A DNA stretch of 64,000 nucleotides from Rhabdornis inornatus (taxonomy: Eukaryota; Chordata; Aves; Passeriformes; Rhabdornithidae): assembly GCA_013397075.1 (NCBI GenBank), contig VWZS01000850.1, forward strand, positions 496,001 to 560,000, written 5' to 3'. The notes under the pieces are model-generated. The model saw only the letters and a program-made list of their open reading frames with translations, was not told the DNA's origin and did no database searches. The position numbers and the translations under genes are program-made. This document shows positions 11,787-23,400 of the stretch, piece by piece; within the stretch, counting starts at the first letter, position 1; each line of letters begins with the position of its first letter.

Positions 11787-11794
11787 CTTTTATA
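11787..11794 (-). promoter_or_regulatory. TATA box for ABRA-like gene
   Basis: The minus strand reads TATAAAAG, a canonical TATA element, 569 bases upstream of the inferred exon 1 donor. It would place a start near 11757. The CArG box then falls just inside the transcript, which is unusual but possible; an alternative start nearer the CArG box cannot be excluded. Confidence 0.4.
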
Positions 11795-11799
11795 CCCCT

Positions 11800-13480
11800 A
11801 CAGAGATCTGAATGTGCCACAGCCATGTCTTCGTTGGGTCGTATCGTTCACCTGTTGAAATACGCAAGCCGGAGTTTCCAGGGAGCACATAAGTAGAGCT
11901 GATACTTTTACCGACATCTGAAGTTAAAACAAAGGACTAGTGCTGGATTTTCTACGGGGAAATGGACAGAAATGCAAATTCTGAACAGTTTAACGGCTGA
12001 ATTACAGATTGGGTATTTCTGTATTTTGAAACCATTATTGTTTTAAGGGTAAGATTTCATGGGCGTTTGCGCACATGCATATGTTGGTGCTGTTGCACAT
12101 GAACCCATGAGCAGGGACAGGATTCCCTAAATTTCTCCAGAACCTCCAGGTCAGTCAAAAACACTTGTGTTGCCTCTGGGTCTAGAACACTACATGAGGT
12201 AAGCGTAGAATGGCAACACGATCACCAGAGAAGGGAATCGGGAATAATAAACAACAGCACACATTAAATAATGGCTTTTCATTCATGGTCTCTCACTTTT
12301 AAATTGAAACTCATGACTGCTGTGTATTACCATTGTTATATTTTTTTGTGAGAGGAAGGTGGTTAATTCCAGCTCCCTGGGTAAATTTCAAGTTGAGTAA
12401 TTACACTTTGTGAATAAAAAATTCCTCTGAAGGGTAAAAAGTGTAAATTTTTCTTCCTTTCCCTCCTTAGAAGAGTTATGTAATGTTTTTAAGATGACTC
12501 CCCACATCCACACTAACAAACTGCTAGACTCTTCTCAGTGGCATTACAGGAATGTACCTTCTATTTCCAAACACAGCATCTGAAATGCATTTTGTTTTTA
12601 TGTCAGAATCAAATACTCCGTAAATTTTACTTAGTAATGTACATTCACTTTCAAACTAAGTAGAGCAACATGTATACCCTGCCAGAGATTTTGCACGGTC
12701 AAAGTCAAAAGCAAGAAAAAACCAGGGGTTTTGTTAAAGTCTTTTGTAGGAAACAGTATCAGTGAAAAACAGGTATTCACCTTGTGAGGACAGACAGCAA
12801 TGCCCTGAAGGTAAAGCAGTGCAGATAAAGTAAGCAAAAGCCAGTTTCAAAGAGATTAAGCTTTAAAATATACCAACAACCCCTTCTAAGGAATTTCTAA
12901 AACGGAAGCAATACAGCTAAGAAATTTAAAGTGAGACAGATTGGAAAAATAAAAACAGAATTCTTCCACTAAAACTCTCTCACCAATTCCAAGATTTTGT
13001 AAGCAACCTCAAGCTCTCGGGGTTTGTCAGCAGTGTGTTTATTGCTGGGTCTCTGCACTCAACTACTGAGGTGAACGAGCTGGACCCACATCTACCTCTT
13101 TTCTTTCTCTTCTAGGAAAGCTCACGTTTAGGTGCCAGGTGGCTTTAGATTGCTTTCTTGTCAATCATCAGGGCTAAAGCTTCACAGTAACCTCAGTTCT
13201 GATTATTGCAGGAAGGGATAACTAGAGAAGCTGCAGGATGACATTATGGAGATGCATAAAGGAGATGCCCTGTGCAGTGCTCACAAGTCATAAGCAAAAC
13301 CTTAGCCGTCTAGGAAAAAATACCAAAACTGCCCAAAAGCAGAACATAAAACCCAGAACGTGAGTTCGGCGCTGAGCTGGCCTGCTCCTAATAAACAGCT
13401 TACCAAAATCCGGATAGGAGAAACCCTTCACATCAACACAACAGGGAGACCAGTGAGTACAGCATTACACTTATCAAGAC
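11800..13480. other. Spacer between ABRA-like promoter and TRMT11 CpG island
   Basis: No exon, RNA gene or recognisable repeat was found. The sequence is AT-rich until about 13,500 and then rises in GC towards the TRMT11 promoter. Together with 13481-14015 it is the divergent intergenic region of the two genes. Confidence 0.5.
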
Positions 13481-13499
13481 CAGATATTAAAATAAAACA

Positions 13500-14470
13500 C
13501 AATCCGCAGGACAAACCCCTTTTTGCCCCTCTGCCAGCCCAGCACACCTGCCCCTTTCCTGGGAATGTTTCTCTACCTGCTACGACACCCACGCCGCCGG
13601 CGCTGACCTCCTTCCCACGGAAAAAGGAACGCGACTCCTTTGGCATTTGTTAATTCTTAATGTTATTTAATGCTCCAGGTCCTTAAATGTGGCCGGGAGA
13701 CGCCGTAGCACGCCCGTGACAGTGAAACACCCCTGAGAGAGCGTGTCCCCAGTGTACACGGAGTTATTTATAAACCATACGCAGGCACTGCTGCACTGAC
13801 ACGTGGCGTGCGTGATAAAGCACACCCAAAATACAACTGCAAGGAGGATGGGAAGGAGATGAAACGAGCGCCAATTCCTGAAGAGGTCTCGCAGCGCCGT
13901 GCCCCACTGCAGGGGCCGCGGGGGTCTCTCCTCCACACGCCCCTTCCCGGGCTCCTCCCGCCGCTCCCGCCCTTCCCTGCCGGCGGCGCATGCGGGAGGC
14001 GGGGGATGGCAGGACATGGCGCTGGCGGCCCCGGCGCTACGGCGCTATTTGCTGCTGCTGGCGCAGGAGCACCTCGAGTTCCGCCTGCCGGTGAGCGCTG
14101 CTCGGGATGGGGCTGGGGCTGGAACCGGGGGCGGGTGAGGCGCTGCCCTCCACTCCCATCTCCTCGGGGGCGCTCCCGGACAGCGCGGTCCCGGGTGTGC
14201 TGGGGGAGCCGGACCGCGGAGGGGCTCCTCTCTCTCCGGGAAAGCCGGGGGCTCAGAGCGCCCGGCGCCCCTTCCCTCGCCGCTCCCCGCGTCCTGTGGG
14301 AAGGCACCTCAGGCCTGGGGCTTCCTCTTCCCGCTCCTGCCCCAGGCTCATGGAGCGCTTCTGCGTGGTGGCTTTAAGGCAGCGCTTTCCTTCCGCTCGC
14401 TTTTCCAGAGCCTCTGGCGCTAGGAGAGGTTGCCAGCAGAGTGCCCGGGGCTCCGCGTGAGGAGCAGAAG
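13500..14470. promoter_or_regulatory. TRMT11: CpG island / TRMT11 promoter
   Basis: GC and CpG content are far above the rest of the window, centred on the TRMT11 start codon and extending into intron 1. Just upstream of the ATG are an NRF1-like palindrome GCGCATGCG at 13986-13994 and an Sp1-type GC box GGAGGCGGGGG at 13995-14005. There is no TATA box in this part, typical of a housekeeping promoter with dispersed starts. Long open frames in this GC-rich block on both strands are composition effects. Confidence 0.75.
14016..14090 (+). CDS. TRMT11: TRMT11 coding exon 1
   Basis: It encodes residues 1-25, starting MALAAPALRRYLLLLAQEHL and ending EFRLP, then donor GTGAGCGC. The RYLLLxAQEHLEFRLP wording is diagnostic of TRMT11. 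The ATG has G at -3 and +4. The frame is open further upstream, but family alignment fixes this start. Two out-of-frame ATGs lie at 13990 and 14006. Confidence 0.95.
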
Positions 14471-17400
14471 CTGGGGTTACAAAAATGCTTTCAAGTTTTC
14501 GGCTTTGGTGACTTTTAAAGTTTGTTTAAGTTATGCGTCAGCTCCCGCCAGCGTGGCGTGGGTGCAGGAGTGGTGATGCTGCCCTGGGCCCACGCCAGGG
14601 CCGCTCTCCACGGGCTGCCCGGAGCTGGTGGAGTCACCGGCCCTGCCGTGCTCAGGGAGAGAGAGACTCGATGTGCCACTCAGTGCCATGGTCTGTTTCA
14701 CAGCGCGATGTTCTCTCGTCGATTGGACAGTTACGCGTTACAAAATGTTTAATGTGTCTTGAATCATATATTTTCCTTGTTTTCATTACGTTTTTCTTCG
14801 GTGCCTTGCTTTTTCCTATTTGTTTTGTGGGACTGGAACCTGAGTTCTATTTATAATCAACCTGATTTTTCTTTAGGCAAGGTCATCGGATGAAGTGAAA
14901 AGAAAATGATACATAGGTAACATAGAAGGTTTTTCTTTTCGTCACCAAGGTTTTGGTGACACTTGGTTGATATAGCTGCTGAAGAAAGCAGAGCCACCTC
15001 TCTTTTATTTTGGTGACTGCTCAGCTTGGTTGGTTTTGTGATGAGCTATTTTTGGGACGTGATATGTCCAAAACTTCATGGAACAAGCAAGATAGGTTTT
15101 TTAGCCAGGTGATCTGGTGATACTGGCCCTGGGTCAGTGTTACTACTGAAACATCACTTTTATGTGAACTAGTCAGAAAAATATTTTAAGAAGAGAGTGG
15201 ATAATATTGTAAGAGGATTATTGTTGTGAGAGTGTAGGATTGAGCAGTAAAGATTCTGATGAAGGAGAATAAGCAAAATAGTGAGGTTTGATTACTGAAA
15301 ATTTCCTGGTATTTGCCAATGACTTTTGAGAAAGCCGTTTTTTATAGCAGGGAAGTCTTAATTTTCAGTTTGTGAACATTACATACAATCTGAATTTGCT
15401 TGGGAACTTCTGCCCTATCCACCATCTGCATTAGAATTTGTGCCTTTCTGTTCCTTTCCTATTAGATAATGATTCTAAAGCCTGGCCTCTATATTTTCAT
15501 TTTAGGAAATAACATCATTGCTCTCCCTTTGTGGTGGACAATTTTGTGGTGAGCAGGAAATTCGTGTAAATGTAAGTGAGGACCAGATGTTTTACTTGAC
15601 TGTGTGTATGGTATGCAAGTATGTTCTTTACAGTATTTTTGTTAATTGTAGGCAGTTGAATAAATATTGAATTTTCTTAGGAAAATTGGAAATCTTCCCA
15701 AAACTGAGGACTTCTCAATAAGACTCAGAACTGAAAAAAAGATGCACAAAATGCACCTCAGGTTGTCTTCATTTACCAGCATGAAAAGAAGCAGTGCCAT
15801 CTGCTGGGAGGCTCTCCTTACTGTTTAGGATAGCTAAACCCTGAAAACACTCAGCAGCTGTTTGGAATTGGTGTTTGCTTCTAAATCAGTGAGACAGAGT
15901 AGGAGTGCAGTTAGGAAGCCGTGTGATTCTAGTCTAAGTGCTTGGTCAGAGAATATTATTGAGGTTTAGTTACTGCTTATGTGTAACAAGGTCCTTAGTG
16001 GATGAATTATCAAGCTAACAATATTTTACCAAGTCAGTTATGTTGGAAAAGTTAAATACATAGCAGAAGTTCTCAGACATTCAAGCTGAGTAAACAGTTT
16101 TGTCTCAAATTAATTATTTTATCTCCACATTCTCTGTATGATTAAAGGTAACAGATGTATTTTTTTATTTTTTAATCTTCAGTATGCATGTTCTGTTTTT
16201 ATATAGCAGAATTGTGTAGTTGTGTAATTCATGTGACATCCTTCAGCTAGGTATTTGTGTCACTTACCTTCTCTTGATTGCAGTCTCCCTTTTGGATTCT
16301 CAATATTCCTTCAGAAGAGATGGCAAGGGGACTGATGAAGCGGACAGTATGTGCAAAGTAAGAGATTAAAAGTCTTGGTAATAATAACATAAGCAGTGGA
16401 ATTTTGTTTGATTATGGTAAATATTGGTTTTGTATGGAGTCATAAAAAAAAGAGTCTCTGATTTCCTGTAGAGTTGAGAAAGTGTTACTGGAGCCTGTAG
16501 GACTCCTGTAGAACTAATTATATAGCATGCCTGTCTGTCTTCTTTACTTAATGTATGATCAGTTCAGGGTCTCAAAATGGTGTTCTTCACTCCAGAGACA
16601 GTACTTGAAGTGTCACTCATGTTTCATATGCCTTGTATAATGTTGAGTTAGTGGCCTTTTCTAAAATACCTATGGAATTGAAAGATAAAACCAGTGATAC
16701 ATGAAAACTGACAATCATGTTTGGAAGGGAAAGGTTGTGTCACCCTCCCTCAGCGCTGCCATCTGAGCCTTCAGCCCCGACTGCTGCAGCAGAGGTCCCT
16801 TCTAGGAAATTCAACAGCACAGGAATATGCTGGAGAGTGATTGTTCCAGCTGGTCCTTTTCAGAGGTATCTGAATAACATGCTTTCCAGTGAGGTGCGTG
16901 AGAGAGGCCTTGAAGCAAGGTTCAGGATAAGAAGCAGCCTAGGTGTGTTATGTCTCTCTGACCATGCTAAATTTGTAGTGTCTGTGCTGTGTTCTTCAGA
17001 GCTTGGGCCCCTCTGCAGAGTGTTGCATGGCCCCTGCTGAGTGCTTGTTGTCTCAGGTATTCAGTTTTGCCTACAATGACTTTGGCTCTCCACTCTTGCC
17101 TAAAGAATGGAGCGCTGCACTTCAAAAAGCAGCTGCAGGCAACTAGGGGAGTAAAATGTGCCAAAACAGCTTGCAGATGTTCTGCACACCATGCACTCTC
17201 AGCTAATGTATGCTAATTCTATGTACAAGGCATAGCTAGCACATGGCTTGTTTTTCTGTCCTACTGCTGGTTGTGGGGAGATGTGTTAGTTGTAGAACAA
17301 GACCACTGGAGTACCTCCATTGCAGTGCTTATCAATATGAAAAGCTCTGAAGCTTTTGCTACATGTTACCAAACAAAGAAAAGCATCAGTGAAATATCAG

Positions 17401-20400
17401 CCTAGGATTAAAAATACTTGTCACAAACAAAAATTAAAACATTTGTTGAGAATTTAATGCCACACTTTAATGCTCCATGAAGTAAAACCTAAATACTTTG
17501 GCCAAGTGGGTTAAAAGGAATAGGGCATTTTCTCTGCTCTGTGTGACTGCACTCTCAAAAACTTTGTAATTTCAGGTCTATATTTGAACTGTGGGGCCAT
17601 GGAAGATCTGCAGGGGAGCTCTATGCATCTTTGAAGAACTATCCAACAGACAAGATGGTATACATACAAAGAATCTGGATAATATGGTTCCTTAAGCCCA
17701 CTGAATAGCACTGCATCTGTACTAATTAAAGTGTCTTTGCCTTTTTTTGTTTTAGCTTCCATATCTGAAGTCAGACTCCACTTACAAAGTACATATTCAT
17801 ACATTTAATAAAACACTTACCCAAGCACAGAAAATAAAAAAGATTGATGTAAGTAGATAGTTAAGAAATCTTTGCTTAATCTATTCATGTTGTTCTTATT
17901 CCATGCTATCAGTGTATTTTAGTTTCTGAAAGATCTTAAGGAATTTTATGGCTTATGTGTTACCAGGTCTAAATGAGATTTTTGTGTCTGAATTAACATT
18001 CTCTCAACTTTTATTTTCCCTTTAAACTGACTGTTTAAGGCATATACAAAACCAAACAAATATCACTGCTGATTTCAGCCCAGTGTGCTGGGGAAACTGA
18101 AGCTTATTGCTGGAAACTGTAAGATTCAAATGGCAAGAGTTAGGTGCTAAGATTTTTGGAAAATCTTACTTGATTTCCTTATTAGGCTTTTATTGTTGCA
18201 GAATGTGGAGCAAGTGACTTCAGCTGCAAGCTGTGGATTGTGTGCTGATCTTCTGGTCTGTCATCATGTTCTTGTCTGTACTTGTGCTCTCCTCCTAACT
18301 ATATCAGTTTCCTTTAGGAAATTTTTCCAAATTTCTGTTTATTTCTGCTCTTCCACATTCTATTTTGGCATCTGTTTATTCAATTTACTTCATTTAAAGA
18401 AACTGAAATTATCTGTATTAGTAGCAGCTATTTTCCCCTGTTTGTTTAGTTTTTGTGTACATGAAATAATGCTAAGTATGTGAGCTGCTGTAGCTGCACA
18501 TCACTGAAATTTCACATCCCATTGTTCTCTATCAGTGTTGTTTCTATAACTTGAAAATTGCATAACTAATATGCACAGTTAAGTTCCTCCAAAGCTGAGT
18601 TCTATTCAATTAATAGTGTTCAGAAAAGTGTTACGGTTCCCAGTTTCTAATCCTTAATAATTTGAGCTATTTTTGTTTAGAAGAAAGGCGTTTCAAAAAT
18701 CCATTGAAAATTGAATGAACTTTTTAATACCAATATACCATTTCTCACAAGTGAATTGGTGGGTTTTTTGCTGGTTTTTTGTTTGTTGTTTTTTTTTTTA
18801 TTGGAAGTTACCTATTTAAAAAAGTTTGACCCTCTTTATTTTTGACCCTGTTTTTCTTTATTGTATAGGCCCTTGAATTTCTGCCATTCAAAGGAAAAGT
18901 GAATTTAAAGAATCCAGAACACATCTTTTGGATTTTGGAAGATTATGGAACAAACCCAAACGACGTTCCAGAAGAGCCCATTCATCTGTATTTTGGTAGA
19001 TGGGTGCGTGAGCATGTTTACTTCAGTTCTTACAAGCTTGTATTTTCAGGAGAGTGTACTTCAGTTTAAATGTAAAAAAGTGTTTTGATTTTTAATAGAG
19101 GCAGAAAATACCATTGTCTAAATTTGTCATTGCATAATACTCTGAAGCAAGTCTTGGGGGTCCTGACTGTGACTAGGCAAAAGTGGCTGTACTGAGCAAT
19201 TTAGAGGTGGAAAAAAATGAAGTTGTATCTGGAAAGACACCTTTGTCTTGGCATCCACTGAGAGAACTCAGCACAGCAGTGAGACTGTGCAGCTGGGGTG
19301 CTGTGTTACGTTTTTTTGGACCTAGCTGCAGCTGAAAGCACCTGTTTCAAACACACAGAAAGATGTACAGAACTGTAGGTGGCTTGTGGCCCTGCTGAGT
19401 GGCATCAGCCTCACTGGAGCATTCTGTAAGTGCTTTGAGTGATCTGGCAGGCACCTCCTTGGAGAGGTGCAGACTGATCCCTGAGGCTTTGGACATCAGT
19501 GAGTCCAGCCCACAGGCAGGTGCCTGCCCAAGGGAGCTCCGACAGTGCAGAAGGAAGCAAGTACAAAAACTGTCTGGAGCCTGTCATCTGGTGGTCTTCA
19601 CTACAAATGTTCTTGCCTGCTGGCCATATGCACTCTATACCTGCTGCATTATTAGGATATCCTGAGGAGATTTCATCTGGTCTTTTATGTTTCTGTGAGG
19701 AAAAAGTGGCTCCTCAAAGGATATCTTTGAGCCCAGAATGACACTAGCCACTGATGGAAATACGTGCTTGCAATGTCCTGGGTCAAGGGCAGCTGGAAGG
19801 AGGGAGAACCACTGCAGAAGTTGTGTAGCTGTAGTCATAGTACAGGGAAGTTAGAGATTCAAGTGATCTGTTTGGGCCTGTGAATATTCTCCATGCCTGT
19901 GATTAATGTGTGAGCACCCTGGGTTGTGGCAATGCAGCAAAACATTGCAGCTGTTGTCCCATCCGTTCTGAATTCCTGAGGTGTTTAAAAATGAGTAAAA
20001 CAACCTGAAAAAATAGTCAGGTGTATTTTGTTAACCCAATAAGACTGGTGCTGAGCAGAGGTGGGGGGATAGTGTTGGATAGTGTTTGAATGTGTTTTGC
20101 TCTGGATTGCTTTGGTCTTCTCCAACATACTTTGGAAGTCTGATGTAAAAATTGTAGCATTTGATCTTTGTTTGCTTTTCCCTTAAATTCTCATCTGTCA
20201 ACGCTATCCTAAATTTAGATTTTGAGTGGGACAGAAATGTGAGTGAAGAAAGAATTTCTCTATGACCTTAAGCATCCATGTGTGTGCACGCTTGTGTTAA
20301 CGTGCATTTCTAAGCCTCATATTTTTAAAATCCTTTTAACTCTGAATTGCCAGGAGTTGTTTATCTGATGTTTAGAATAATAGCAAAGTTAGTCTAATTG

Positions 20401-23400
20401 TAATTTCTTTGAAAGAATTTTCTCTCTAAAATGTCTGTGTATTTTTAACCTCTGTCTTGAAGAATTTACCTAGGTGTTGAACCAAGATATCTGTTGCTTG
20501 GAAAGAAGTCTGTCATGTTTTCAGACGTCAGAAAGCAAGGTGATGTGTTACGAAGTGAAGTTACCTGGTTTTGGATGGTGTCACTTAAGCAAGTTTGTTA
20601 GCGTGTCTGTTTATATCTTGTATCCAGGACCTGACAGGGATTTTAAATGTTTCAACAGATTGCAGATGGCCAAAGAGAACTCATCGAATCCTACAGTGTA
20701 AAGAAGAGACACTTTATTGGAAATACAAGCATGGATGCCTGCCTCTCTTTCATCATGGCAAACCACGGGAGAGTAAAACCCAATGACATTGTATATGATC
20801 CATTTGTTGGAACAGGTATATATATATATTTTTTTTTTTCAGATGATGGGAAAAACTGGGAGATTGTGTTAGTGCTTGCACCACTCTTTTACCTGGTGTC
20901 ATGACTTCTGGTGCCCAACTGATATTTGAGATGATACCAAAGGCAAAATGGTGTTTATAAAATTAATGGTTTGTTAACCATCAATGGGATTTTGGGGGAA
21001 GGAGACCAGCTTTCAAAGATGTAAACAGTTTGTTTTGCACTTTTAAAAAGTCTGTCTTCACTGTTGTGTTTCGTGGCCTAAACACCAATTCATGTGTGTC
21101 ATGGACTGCTTAAGATCGAAGTGACCCAAGAATTGGAATTTGGCTAAGCACTTCCTGCAGTCACTTTCAGGACGTTACAAAGAGCAGATTTTAGAGCTGG
21201 CTCTTTAGGGGAATGCTGGGGGCACTTCTGGCCATACAACACAACATAGCAATAGTGAGATCATGGCAGTATTCTAGCAGGAACACTTTGTTGTGCCATT
21301 ACAGCCTGCCTTCAGGATAATATTTCTCACACGAGGTACCCTTCCCCAGCTGAACTTTTCTTATCTCAGCCAGGAGGGGGAGCTTTTATTCCATGTATTG
21401 CTGTGCAGGGCATAGAAGTACTTTTTGCCTCAGGGAAACTCAGCTGTACATGAAATAGCTGATCTGTTGTGTCAGCTTGTGCTGTGTAATTATGGCAGAG
21501 TATACTGTGTTAAGCTACCTATAGTAGTTTCTTCAAAAATGTAGCAAAGGCTGTGTTTCTGACCTAGAATCCTAGAATAGAATCACAGAGTATCCTGAGT
21601 TGGAAAGAACCCACAGGGATTATCAGAGTCCAACTATGCCATAGAAAAAGAGCATGGATATAATATTTTCAGAAACAGAAGGGTTTAGTGAACTGTTTTT
21701 GTCTTAAATTTTGTTCATATAGGACATTATTTTTTTCATGCATAATGGTATCTTACAAAATTTTTTCCCCTTTCTTGTGCTTGTCCTTTGAAAGGTTCAG
21801 GAAATTCCTCTACTTAACCTCTTAGCAGTTGGTTTCATTTTGGTGTCTGTGGCTCTTTTTCTTATTACAAAACCTGCTAACTTAAATCACAAAATAAACT
21901 CTCTGAGAGCATTCTTTCTCTTGGGAGTGAAAATTGAAGAATAATACAAAGGGTAAAAACAGAAGAAGAAAAACAACATTAAAATGATGAAGTAATAGAA
22001 ATTGAAGTTAAGTGTTGTGTTTGAGTTCAGTAGGTAACGTACACAAAATTCTCCCCAAGTTGCCTAGTAGTTTGAATTACAATTTTAATTTCTTTTTTTC
22101 ACTAGATATTTCTAATATAAATTCTAGAGATTAAAGGGAAGATACTGGGTGGCATGCCATTTGTCAGTAGAGTATATTTATGACTAAGTAGCAGTGGCTT
22201 TTGCACTTACTTCTGTTGAGTAAACCCCAGGAATTTCAGTTGTCTCTTGGGGACCTTCAGAAGATTTTCAAGCTTGTCAGTACAACAGTGCCCTGTCACT
22301 GCAGTTTCTGGGAAGTGGTTTGGAGTTGAGAGTGATGCAGTGATTTTGAGCTGATGGGTTTGGAAAAATACATATTCAGGATCTGAGGAGCATTTTGAAG
22401 AACTGCTGTTCAGATTTCTTTATTGGTGCAGCTTTGTTACTGGCTGTGTTTCTGCCTGATTTTTTACACTGAAAAAGTGAATAGTACCAAACCAGAATGG
22501 CCTTGCAAAATGGTTCTTGCTTGTTGCAAACAAACTGGTTTTTGCTGCATAAGCCAAATCACAAATCTTTCACATTAGTGTAAGAATGGACAATTGGCAT
22601 TTTTCCTTGGAATATAAAGTGCTCTTTTACCAGGCTGGCTTTTAGAAGACTTGATTCCCCTTTTTATTGTTGAGCAGAATTGGAATGGCCAAGACTGTGT
22701 TTTTAAATTCCATCCATGTTTAGGTATTCTATCCTCAGTGTTGGGCAGAAGGAAAGCGTAGAAGCTTCTAGGAGAATAAATCAAGTCTTCTACCTGAGCA
22801 TTTTGGGCTTCCTCCTAGATAGTCAGTTCAAGTTATCGCAGTAATCTTGTTGATTGCTCTTTTGGAAGATACTTGTGGTACGGCATGGTTGCAAATGACA
22901 GGATGTTTTTCTTTGACATCCTGGAGGACCAGACCTCATCTGTGCTGAAGAGGTGAAGGAATAGTGTGTGATAGAAAGGCATGAAGCTCTGTGCCATCAT
23001 CATTCTGCAACAAGTCACCAGGGACGGATTGATTCCCTGATTAACCCTTTGTGTGTGTCTGTTTCGTATATTGATCAAGGGGCTGGCTGGCCATGTAAGA
23101 GTATGTAAGTATTCATGCACCTTCTGCATGAACACAATTGAACTAATCCAAGCTGAGATTTATTAAAAGCTGTGAATTCATTATTTCCAAGCTTTTTTTG
23201 CCTGTGATTAAAAATATTCTTAGATGGGCAAAGGACTCTCTTCTTACTTTTTTTGTAGGACTGGGTGGTATGCCATATTTGGGGTCAGGGCTAGCTAAAT
23301 TTGTCTTGACCCTCTGGAGGTACTGCCCATCTGTTCTGAGGGATTGCAGCCAAGAAGGGAAATGGGTGATTCCTTTGGGGTGAGTAACCTTGTTTTTCCC

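Noticed and set aside
13768..14460. Several long frames on both strands in the TRMT11 CpG island
   Set aside because: High GC removes stop codons; only the exon 1 frame from 14016 matches a known protein.
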